A stretch of 15,376 bases of DNA from Gonium pectorale (taxonomy: Eukaryota > Chlorophyta > Chlorophyceae > Chlamydomonadales > Volvocaceae): assembly GCA_001584585.1 (NCBI GenBank), contig LSYV01000002.1, positions 444,583 through 459,958 of the forward strand. Reading direction: 5' to 3'. Positions 1 to 10,700 of this stretch are shown here, in pieces (positions within the stretch are counted from its first letter, which is position 1; each line of letters starts with the position of its first letter). The notes below the pieces were generated by a model. It made no database searches and had not been told where the DNA came from. It was given only the letters and a program-made list of their open reading frames with translations. The position numbers and the translations under genes are program-made.

Positions 1-92
1 CCNCACCGCACGACCACCGCGCNCGGTACGACCGACCGCCACCTCCCACACCACCCACCCCCCGCCCCCCCCCGGCCCCGCCATCCTTCCAG

Positions 93-1710
93 ATGAGCAC
101 CGAGCAGCTGCTGAAGCTGCTGGACGAGACGTACGACAGCGGCGTGCGGACGCTGGGCGCGATGCGCTCCATGGGCATCGCCCACACCGCCGACACGCCG
201 GTGGGGGACGCCATGCTGCGAGGCGTCAGCGGAGGTGAGCTCGTGACTGGGGGGGGGGCGCGCGCGTGCCCCGCTGTAGGTGGGCCGCCGGCGGCCGGGC
301 AGCACGACGGTGAAGGGCAGCGCGTGGCCGCCGAAGGCGTCCCTCGACGGCCCCTCCCGAGGGCCGTCTCCACCGCGCCCGGCCCCTGTCACCCCTCCCT
401 AAATTACGTTTCGCGCATGTAACGGCTCACGAGCTCGGAAGTGGTCCTGCGACGACGGCCACAGAGGCATGCGCCCCAAAGCTTGTTCCACGAGCGAGAA
501 GCGTTTTGTGCATCCCCCCATTCCCCCATACCCATCCCTTTGCGACCCGTTTCCCAACTCCACTACCCCCCACCTCGCTCCATACCCCGCTCCGCTCCCC
601 GACTCCCCGGTCGGTCGCCAGGCGAGCGCAAGCGCGTGACGACCGCCGAGATGCTGGTGGGCCCCCGCCGCGTGCTGCTGCTGGACGAGATATCCACCGG
701 CCTCGACTCCGCCACCCTGTTCAGCATCTGCGACACGCTCTGCACGGTAAGCGGCGATAAGGGGGAGGGGGGGGCCAGCCAGTGGGGAGGGCCGCGGCGG
801 CGCTCGGCGCGTGGGGTTGGGGGCCGTGCTGCGGGGGGGGGGGGACTAGCTGGGGACAGTACACCCGTGATGCGGGTGCACTGGCGGCAGCACCGCGGCT
901 GATCCGTAACTTGCCCGCCGTCTCGCGGGTTGTGCTTGCATCGTCCTCGTACCGTGCCACTCTCCCAACGGCCCGACCGCACCCCCCTGCTTCTCCCTCA
1001 ACTCCCTCGCAGCTGTGCCGTGGGTTTGGCGTGACGATGGTGGTGTGCCTGCTGCAGCCGCCGCCAGAGGTGTACCACCTGTTCGATGAGGTCATGCTCA
1101 TGTCCGCAGGGTACGGAAGGGGCACCGGGATGTACGAACAGCATGAAGGGACGGAACAGGGGGAGCTCTAGAGAAGCTCCGTTGTGTGTCTTGTCTCACC
1201 GGCATTGCACCGAGCGCCCATCCTCACCCGTGTGCCCTTCGTACGGCCCCTGTACGACAGGCACGTGGTGTTCCACGGACCCGTGGGTCAGGCGCTTCCC
1301 TTCTACCAGGGGCTCGGCTTCGCATGCCCCCCGCGCAAGGACGTGCCGTCGTTCTTGCAGGAGGTCGCCACTGCGTCAGGTGCGTGCGTGGTTGGGCGCG
1401 AGGGCGTGCAGACCGCGTACCCCGCGTGTGCCGAAACACCATTCCATTCCATATGCGAACGTCCCCCTGATGCAGGCCAGCAGGAGCTGGCGGGATCCGA
1501 GCTCCGTGCCGCCTGGCAGCAGCGGCAGCGTGAGCAGAGTCAGGCGGAGGCGACCGCCAAGGACGGGTCAGCAGCAGCAGCAACCGGCGGCGCTGCCCCC
1601 GGCTCCGGCTGGGTGGTGCCTCCCTCTGAGGTGGTGGCTGCGTACTGGCGCAGCGAGGCGGGGCGGCAGATGCGGGGCCTGCTGGAGCGGCCGTTCAACA
1701 AGGCGGACAG
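93..1710 (+). other. NBD1 (C-terminal half) and NBD1-TMD1 linker of the PDR transporter
   Basis: Exons 1-5. The signature motif VSGGERKRV (residues 45-53) is split by intron 1 inside its second glycine codon. Walker B is VLLLDE (65-70), followed by the D-loop region ISTGLDSAT. The switch position, normally histidine, is Gln104 in LLQPPPE, as in plant PDR proteins whose NBD1 reads LLQPAPE. HVVFHGP and the [16 protein letters not shown] stretch match the conserved region after PDR NBD1. Exon 5 then has a Gln/Ala/Gly-rich insert (roughly residues 165-205) before the conserved-looking [12 protein letters not shown] segment. Walker A and the Q-loop of NBD1 must lie upstream of the window. The motif assignments are read directly; the functional meaning of Gln104 rests on family knowledge. 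Confidence 0.88.
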
Positions 1711-4700
1711 GTGTGGGGGCGGGGCCGCGGCTCGGCCGGCGCCACCTGGAGGGGAAGCAACAGCGGGTAGCGCCGGGCTGGGTGGTGGGTGTACGGAAGC
1801 CGGTGGCGCTGGGTGGCGCTGGGCTGGTGCCGCGTTTGCACGTGAGACTGCGAGAGAGGTGTCGTGCTCAAGACACTTTGCAGCAACATGTTACAGTTGC
1901 AGGCGTCATGTGCCTTAAGTACGGTATGACATGTGTGTGTTGAAATGAAACGACGCATACGACGAGCACATGTGTGTGTATTCCTACGCATTGCGATTCC
2001 TTGTCCCTACGCCACGCTGCCTCTCCCACCTCCCGTTCTTCGCCCACTATACCCTGAGCATGCTGTGCGGCTCCCGTTCACCTTACCCCCACCCCGTGAA
2101 CCGCCGCCAATGCGCCCGGGCTTCCCTGGTGAGAGTGCGTTGCATGTTTGCAACCGTAAACCCCCACCCCGTCGTCGCAGCCACCCCGCTGCGCTGGTGC
2201 GCAGCCGCTACGCCCTGCGGGCCCTGGAGGCGCTGGCAGTGGTGGTGCGGCGGCAGTCCCTGCTGGTGCGGCGAGACACCATCCTCATCAAGGGGCGCCT
2301 GATCCAGGTGGGCTTCCATTTCGTTCACGGGCAAAGGAGTTGCACGGGAACTTTGATGGATGGGTGGGGGGCGAGGCAGGGCTTGGTGCCGATATGCAGT
2401 GGGGGGCGGCGGGCGTTATTCCCTGTCGTTCCACTGACGGCATCCACATCCGCTCGCTTGCCGCTCCCAGCTTGCCGCGCCCTTCCCCGTGCGCCGCTGC
2501 CCGCCGCCGCCCTCCATCTTGCCCCCTTCGCCTCACCCACCTCAACCCACCTTCGCTTCACCCGCCTCACTCGACCCTCACTACCGCCTCACCCCCGCCC
2601 AGGTGATCGTGATGGGGCTCATCACCGGCTCCCTCTTTCTGCAGCTGGACCACGACGTGCCCTCCTCGCGTTCCTTCTTCGGCGTCTCCTTCCTGGCCGT
2701 CATGTTCACGGCCATGGGCGCGTCGCCCGCCATCCCCGTCACCATGTCGACCATGGGGTGAGGCCTTGAGGCGTCGCGGTGCACGGGCCCAGGCCGGAGC
2801 GCGGGGTGGGGTGGGCCCAGGGCCTCGGCCTGGGGGAGAGGCTGCGTGTCGGGGGAGGGGGAGATGAATAGGGCGGTGATGCTGGTCAGTCCCAGCCGCC
2901 AACCATGGCTGGTGCATCCAGGGGGGGGCACGGGTAGGCGCGTCGCCTGACGCCTCAAGCGCCACGGCGACAGAGGGGCAAGGATCGGGGTGTGGGGCAG
3001 GCAAGCGAACTAACCGTGGAGCCCACCTACGGCCTAGCCAACACCGAGCAAGACGGCTGTGGATGATCCATCCGGCACCGGCATCCGGCATTGGGCCCAA
3101 GCGGCCGTGCACCCACCGCTGCGGTCCACCCACCCCAACACGGCCCCCATCTCCGCCTCGTCCCCTCACCCCCCAACGCACCCAACCCCCCTCCCTCAGC
3201 GTGTGGTACAAGCACCGAGCCGCGCGTTTCTACCCCGCTTGGTGCCACGCGCTTGGCAAGGCCCTGGCGCAGGTGCCCATGATCCTGGTGGACTCGGCGG
3301 TGTACAGCATCATCATCTACTTCATGGTGGGTGGTGAGCGGTGGTTGGGAGTTTGGTCGGTGGCTGGGACGTGGTGGGTCGTTGTTTGTTGTGGTCGCCA
3401 TGCGGTCAATCGCCAATGCACCAGCCCCCCGGGAGGGCCTTGGCCCCCCTGCCCTGCTCAGCCGCTCGCGCAACTTCCAGCTTGGCCCGGTCGGCCGTCA
3501 CTCGCACACACACGCCCGCCCGGCCCGTGTCCATTAGCCCCTCAACTCGTTTAATTGCGTTTCGGCGTCACGCGTGCTCCTTCTTCACTCCGCCCCCGCC
3601 TCTCCACAACCGCAGGTCGGTTACCACACCGCCCCCGGCTACTTTTTCTGCTTCTACCTCACCCTGCTCAGCTTCTCCGTGTGCAGCAACGTGCTCTTCA
3701 CGTACGTGCGGACATGCGAATGAGTTCGTTCTGTCGTACGGTCGTACGGGCGCGTGCAATACCCGTGTGCACAGGCCCCCTTTCGTTGCATGTCCCGTCA
3801 CCCACTCGAGACCCAACCACCCTGCCAAACCATCGCAAACGTAACCGACCCTGCGCCCTCACGCCGCTCCAGTGGCTCTTGCACAGCTCCCGCTCAGTCG
3901 CCCACCCACCCACTCCCCCCCCCCCCGCTCCCACGTGGCCCCGACCCCCGACCTCCAGCATGATCGCGTACGTCGCCCCCAACCCGGTCGCCGCCAACGC
4001 CTTCGGCGGCTTCAGCCTCCTCATCCTTATCCTCCTCTCCGGCTTCTCCATCGTTCGGGGTGGGTCCGTGGACCTGAGTTATCTAATCCACGCTTGCTTG
4101 CCCCGGACCCGCCCTGCGTCCCGCCATGCCCACCACCGTCGCGTCCCAACCGCGAACCCGGAGCTGACCACACAGTACGGCTTACGACCTGCCGTACGCA
4201 GGATCCATCCCGCCGTACTGGATCTGGGCGTACTACATCAGCCCCTTTGCCTGGGCGCTGCGCTGCCTGGTCATCAACGAGTTCACCTCGCCCTCATGGA
4301 ACGCGCCCAGCCCAGTCAGTGAGTCACCGGATGCTCTGCGCGCCAGCCGCTTGTGAGCTGCACGCAAACCCCATGCCCCTCGATTGTACATGCCAGATAC
4401 GGCGCTGAGGACGCCCCATCCTTCGCGCTGCCCCGCCGTGTCCTGAGCGTCCGCTGCCGCTAGCAGCAAGTGCGGTATATGTGCACCTCGGCCAGGATCA
4501 CGAGTATCGTATGGCCAACCTACTGTCAGGCCCGGACCTACCCGGCCGCTCAAGCTTCCGTTGCGGCAGCCGACCGGGCTTGCTCCTCAACCGTACATCC
4601 TCGTGTTGCTGCGACCACGGCCACCCTTCCCCTCCTGTGCCCCAAGCTTCCCGTGTGCGAACGCTTCACCCTCCCCCCCCCACTGATGCCCTCCCCACCC

Positions 4701-7700
4701 CTCCTCCTCCGGCAGCCGACGGCCGCACGCTCGGCGAGGAGGCGCTGCTGACGTTTGACTTCTACACCACGCGCGACTGGTTCTGGGGCGGTATCGGCTA
4801 CCTGTGGGGCCTTACCCTGGTCATGCTGGGCTGCTCTACCCTGGCGCTCATGTTTCTGTCGGGTGGGCCGGGCTTGGGCTTCGGAATCCGTGGCGAAAGG
4901 GGGGGGGGGCGCAAGCTCGCTTTATCACGGGCGGGGCACTTTCGGGCGTAGGGCGTGGCGTGGTGCACCAGGTAATGTCGGTGCTGCCCGGGGCGTGAAC
5001 GGCGATCACGGCTTCTCACGGCATCCACCAGCCATGAAACGCACTCATCAACAGCTTCTGGCGGTCAGGCGAGCGGCACTGCCCAACTGACCCCTCTGGC
5101 GCGCCGCGCACTGCTCGGCCGCAGGCGAGCCACCAGTCGCGCGCGTCGCGGACCCCAAGCAGCTGGAGGAGGCGCGACGCAAGGCCGCGGAGGCGCGCGC
5201 AGCCGCCGCTGGCACCGGCGCTCCTAGCGGCGTCGCCAGCATCTCAAAGCCTTCGGGCGACGGCATCGCCTCCAGCGCCGACGGCAAGCAGCCGGCCGCT
5301 GCCGACGGCGCGGCGGCTGCTGGCTCCGTGTCGTTGGCGGTTGGCGCGGGTCGGCTGCCGTTCACACCCATCACGTTGGTGTTCCAGGACCTCAGGTGGG
5401 GACGGCCATCTCTCAGCACTTCCATCCAGGCCTCCTCCAGCATTTTCTTTGAGCCCTATTCCTGATTAACGACATCACGGCGGCCTTGACATCCGGACGC
5501 AAGACACGTCGCGTACATGTGTACGACTACGTAACTAACTGCTGCCCCGCCTCCGCTGCTCTGCAGGTACTTTGTCCCCAACCCCGCCAAGGCGCAGTCC
5601 AAGGACAAGGGTAAAGGCAAGGGAGCGGGCGGCGTTGGCGGCGTTGATCCTGCGATCCCCGACCGCCTGGAGCTGCTGAAGGGTATCACGGGCTTTGCGG
5701 CGCCCGGCAGCATGACGGCGCTCATGGGCGGCTCGGGAGCGGGTGAGCGACAGCAGGACGGGCGCTCTGGCAAGGGGGACCATGGGGCCAATGAAACCAC
5801 GGAGGCAGGAGCGGGCAGTGCCGAAGCTGGGGAATGGAGTGTGGTGGGGGCTGTTGGGGGCTGGAGCTCTGGACGCTCCGGCACGCACTTCCTATTGGAG
5901 TGGGGAGGAGGAGGAGGTGGTGGGCGCAGTCGTCCAGCGAGGCACAGGCACCGCGTAAGCCAACCATGCTTGTGAGGATGCCGTAGCTTGGTCGTAGCTT
6001 GGGCCCTAAGAAGTTCGGAAGGAGCAGGAGAAGGCGGGGACCTACGCAATGCACCTACGCCTCCCAACATGTGCAACGCGGCTCCCGGCCCGCCAACCGG
6101 CCACCTACCACCCTCCTCAACCCAGGCAAGACTACGCTGATGGACGTGATTGCCGGCCGCAAGACGGTTGGCGAGATCAGCGGATCCATAACCGTCAACG
6201 GCCACCCGAAGGACCAGGCGTCGTGGGCGCGCAGCTCCGGCTATGTGGAGCAGATGGACTTGCACACCCCTGCGGCGGTGGGTGTCTGGAAGGCTGGCGG
6301 GCAGGGAGGGAGGGAGGCCGCACCGAACCCTCGGTCCGCGCCGAAATGTGAACACCCTGGCGCCCCGGCACCCCTTTCCCTACCGAACCTGACACTGCCG
6401 CCCACCTGAGCATGCATACCTTGCCCTCAGCGGCGTGAAGGTCGCTCTGCACGCCCTTGCATCGTAGGCCTGGCCCTCCGCTCAACCGCAGACCTTCCCT
6501 GTGTCCCATCTGTACTCCCGTGGCCCCACTCCATCCAGCCTCAACCCCCATCAATCTTACTTAATACCCCTCAACGTCTCCTCAACCCAGACCGTGCTGG
6601 AGGCCCTTCTCTTCTCCGCCCGGCTCCGGCTGCCGGGCAGCACCTCCCCCGCTGCCGTGAGAGCCTTTGTGGACAGTGTGGTGTCAATGGTGGAGCTGGA
6701 CGATGGTGGGCGGCTGGGGCTGGGGCGGGACGGGGGCTGTGCGAGAGGGTACCGGGGGAGGAGCTGGCGGGAATGCGGGGGGAGCGCTTTCTAGGTTGGC
6801 AGTAGGCAAGTACACGTGATAGTTCTGCTAAGAGCTTAGTAGATGGCAGTCGAGGAGGAGGAGAACGGGTGCGCCAGGTGAGCAGACGAGGGGAATGGTA
6901 GGAGAAGGCGTGGGGCGCGAGAGCTCCGACGCCAGTAGGGGGCCTGGGAGGCATGTGCGCCACCGTAGACGCGGCCCCGTGGGTATCACCGTATACACCA
7001 TGGCTCGATTCTAAGTCGAAGTCGATTCCTCACTCTCACGTACATTCATCCCGCAGTCCAGTTCAGCCTGGTGGGGCTGCCCGGCGCCGGCGCCGGCCTC
7101 AACGTGGACGCGCGCAAGCGGCTGACGCTGGCGGTGGAGCTGGTGGCCAACCCGTCCGTGGTCTTCATGGACGAGCCCACCAGCGGTGAGGAGGCGGCGG
7201 ACGGGTGGAAAGTCTCGGTGGCGGAAGTGGGCGTTCGGTGGCTGTACGTCCGTCGATGAGGAGAGGGCGAAGAGAAGGATAGTGACGGCGATGGAGTGGA
7301 GTGGAGTGGATGGGGCTCGGCGCACAGGTGCCGAGAGATTGCTGGGAGAGTTCGTGCGCTGTGTCTCCCTTCCCCGCGTCTCGCAGTGCCCTAGTCCCGC
7401 CAGGCCGTACAACCGTCCACAGCTCATCAAGTCGCCCACCCTCAGTTGTGGACAGCTACTGCATTCGTACAGCTACTGCGTTCGTACAGCTACTACATTC
7501 GTCGCTGCATCTGCCACAGCCAGCCAAGCCCGGACCCCATGTCGCCGTAACGCATATCGCTACGTTCCCCCGTCCCCACTTTCCACTTGTATCTTCGCAC
7601 AGAAGGAAACAAAAAGCCTTTCCTCGTCCGCGCAGGCCTCGACGCGCGCGCCGCCAGCGTGGTGATGCGCGCCGTGCGGGCGGTGGCCGCCGACGGGCGC

Positions 7701-10700
7701 ACCGTCATGGTGACCATCCACCAGCCGAGCATCGAGATCTTCGAGGCATTCGACAGCCTGCTGCTGCTGCAGCGGGGAGGGCGGACCACCTACTTCGGAC
7801 CCATGGGCCACCACAGCCGCAGCCTGGTGGAGTACCTGCAGGCCGCGGTGCCGGGTGCGTGGTATGCCGTACGGATATTGTGGTGGGTGCGAGTGCTAGG
7901 GGCACTTGTGTGCACGTGGAGGTCTCGGACCAGGTGTCGCAATCTTTGCAGGGTTCACCGGCCGGTCCCCGTACCATCATATCGTGCCAGTCACCCGCAT
8001 CTCCTGATTGCCGCCAGGATCCCTTGGTTTATTCCCCTGGGCCCTCGCCTTACGCCCTTGTCCTAACTGGACGCGTCACGCCTGTCCCCAACCCCTCCAG
8101 GCGTTGAGCCGCTGCCCGAGGGCTACAACCCCGCCACATGGATGCTGGAGGTGACGGGGGCGGCCAAGGCGGTCCGCATCAAGGCGGTGGAGGGGGTGGA
8201 CTGGCCGCAGGTGAGGGCCCAGTCGGCCGGCTGGGGTCCGGGGTGGGGTCAGTCGATCGGCGGAGGTGCTGGTCTCTCAGCCATTGAGGCGCCAGCATCC
8301 TCTGGACAACGAGAGGAGCCTCGCCAACCCGCCCGCTGGTTGCTGTGGCCTCAGCTGCTTTCATGCACCCGATCGCACCCGTAGGTGTACGCCGCGAGCT
8401 CTCTGGCCGCCTCCAACGCGGACCGCGCGGCTCGGTTGGTGGAAGAGGGCCGTGCGGCGCACCCGGAGCCGCTGCAGGTGGCGGGCAAGTACGCAGCCGG
8501 ATTGGGAACGCAGGTGCGGCCCGGGTGAGGACACGGCGCTGTGCCGGAGCCTCGCGATGCTGCAAGCTAGCGTGCCCCGCCGTGCTTGCCAGGCATTACC
8601 TAGCCCATGCCTTGTACTGGCGTACCCAGCCAGTACCCAGGTCTGTTGTTCCCGTGTCGGTGTGGCCGGCGCTCCAAGGAACTGGTACGGCCCTCCTAAC
8701 GAACCAACCAAACCTTAACCGTCCCGTTCAGTTCATGGCGCTGCTGAGGAAGTTCCGGCTGGTGTACTGGCGCACGCCGTCGTACAACTTTGTACGGCTG
8801 GCCATGACCGTGTGCGTGGCGCTGGTGTACGGCAGCATATACTGGAACGAGGGCAACATGGCTGCGCCCGCGACCGTGGGCAACGTGCAGAACGTCATGG
8901 GAGTGCTCTACAGCTCCTGCTCGTTCCTGGGCATGCTGGGTGGGTGTTCGGGGTTGAAGGCCTTGGGCGCGCGGCGGTGTGATGTCGGGGCGGGGCAGGT
9001 GGGCGGCCGCTGGGCGAGAACCGGTATCAATCTCCAGCCGGCGGCTGGGAACCCGGTTGCTGGGGGTCGAGGCGCTTTGAGCAGAGAAGGGCTGTCGTTT
9101 ACCCTCGAACTCGTTAGTACTAGTTGCGTCCAGCGCGCTTCGCCGCTGCCCCCGCCCAGCGTTAACCGAGCCGTGATGAAGCCTGCCTCTCCCTCCTCCC
9201 AGCGCCCACCCCCCTCCCGCCTCCCGTGCCCACCACCCGCCGCCCAGGCATGAACTCCGTGCAGCCGCTGCTGGGCTTTGAGCGCGTGGTGTTCTACCGC
9301 GAGCAGGCGGCTGCCATGTACAGCCCTTGGGTGTACGGCACCGTACTGGGCATCGTTGAGAACCCGTACCTGGGGGCGCAGGTGCTGCTGTTCGTGGGCA
9401 TCATGTACCCCATGATACACTTCGCGCAAGGTGAGAAGTGGTGCAGTGTCTTTCCCCGCAACACTTATCGCACGGCTTGGGTGAGCGCATGGACATGGCG
9501 CTTCACAGGCAATGAAGGGCTGGCGGTGCGAGTGTAGCGGGGGTGTGGAGGACTGTGGGGGCTGAGCGTGACGGGTCTCTTGGAAAGGGTTGGGCGGTGG
9601 TGGTCAGGCTGTCACCTCTCCGCCTGCACCCGTTGATGGCCACTGACATCAACAACTGTTGTATTGTGGTGCTGCGTGTTGGGCAGTGCATCAAGCCTGG
9701 TGCCCCCAGCCTTCCTTCGCCGGTTCCTCACCCGGACCCCGTTCTTGCGTTACACGGACGGCTCCGCAGGCGCGGCGCACTTCTTCTACTACCTGCTGCT
9801 CGTGTTCGAGGTGAGGCGGGCGTGAGCTTGTGTGCGCGTAAGGTCCCAGGGTAGGCGCAGGGGCCCCGCGCGACGAAGCGCGTAAACACCCAGGAATACT
9901 GCCCCATGGCCCCCTGTCTCGCAAGTGCCCTCGGTCGACTGCTCCAGGCGCTGGCCTTGCCTGGATCGCTAGCCGGCTGGGCTGGGGCGGTGTGTGCCTC
10001 TAGTATGCGTGTTGGGCGGCGGGGGGGGCGACCAAGGAGGAGGGTACAAGGAGGGTTTGGCTAGCCGGCCAGGCCGCTTGTAGCTTTCGGTAACTTGCAG
10101 AGTGCATGGTTCCCCGCACTCGCGAGGTCGCTACCGGGCTGTCGACGACCGCCCCGCCTTTGGGCCCGTTCGTCCCCTCGCCTCCAAGCCCCCGCTCCCG
10201 CCCCGCCCGGCTCCGCCGGCAGGCCCTGTCCTTCTACATAACGTTCGGTACGGCGCTGGTGTACATCACGCCCAGCCAGCAGCTGGCGCAGGTGGCGGGA
10301 GCCGGCCTCAATTTTCTGTTCAACCTGTGAGAGGGGCATGCCGCATGCGGGCCAGGGGTGTGGACCCTCTGGGTCGAGCAGGTGCTGCAGGCAAGGCCGG
10401 CGTCCGAAACCCCGTCACGTGACTGGGTACGCGTCGGCCTGAGAGTCGGCCCTCATCAAGTTCACGGACTCCTTTGATGAGGCGACTTGGAGTGTCACCT
10501 GCGATTGGGTACCTGTGCGCATCTGCACTGTCTAACCGCCTGCTGGCTTGTTGGTCTCTTCCGGCAGGTTCAACGGCTTCGTCATCACCTACCCGGTAAT
10601 GCCGATCTACTACAAGTGGGCCAACCGGTGGGTGGCGACCAGAAAGGAAGGGGGCCGGGCCATGAGGCGGGGAATAACCGCTAGTCCCACGTATGCGGAT

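Noticed and set aside
93..95. ATG at 93 as the start of the transporter
   Set aside because: It directly follows a C-rich tract and AG, and the NBD1 Walker A and Q-loop needed upstream are missing. It is most likely an internal Met after an intron, and the window cuts the gene.
1933..2769. 278-residue open frame on the plus strand as a separate gene
   Set aside because: It contains exon 6 of the transporter in frame, flanked by intron sequence. The segments around it have no protein-like pattern.
5456..6355. 299-residue open frame on the minus strand
   Set aside because: It lies antisense to NBD2 exons 14-15, which carry the Walker A and Q-loop on the plus strand, and its own translation is low-complexity.
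8345..9253. 302-residue open frame on the plus strand read as one protein
   Set aside because: Only 8732-8939 is coding. The rest is intron read-through, and it disagrees with PDR family sequence on both sides.
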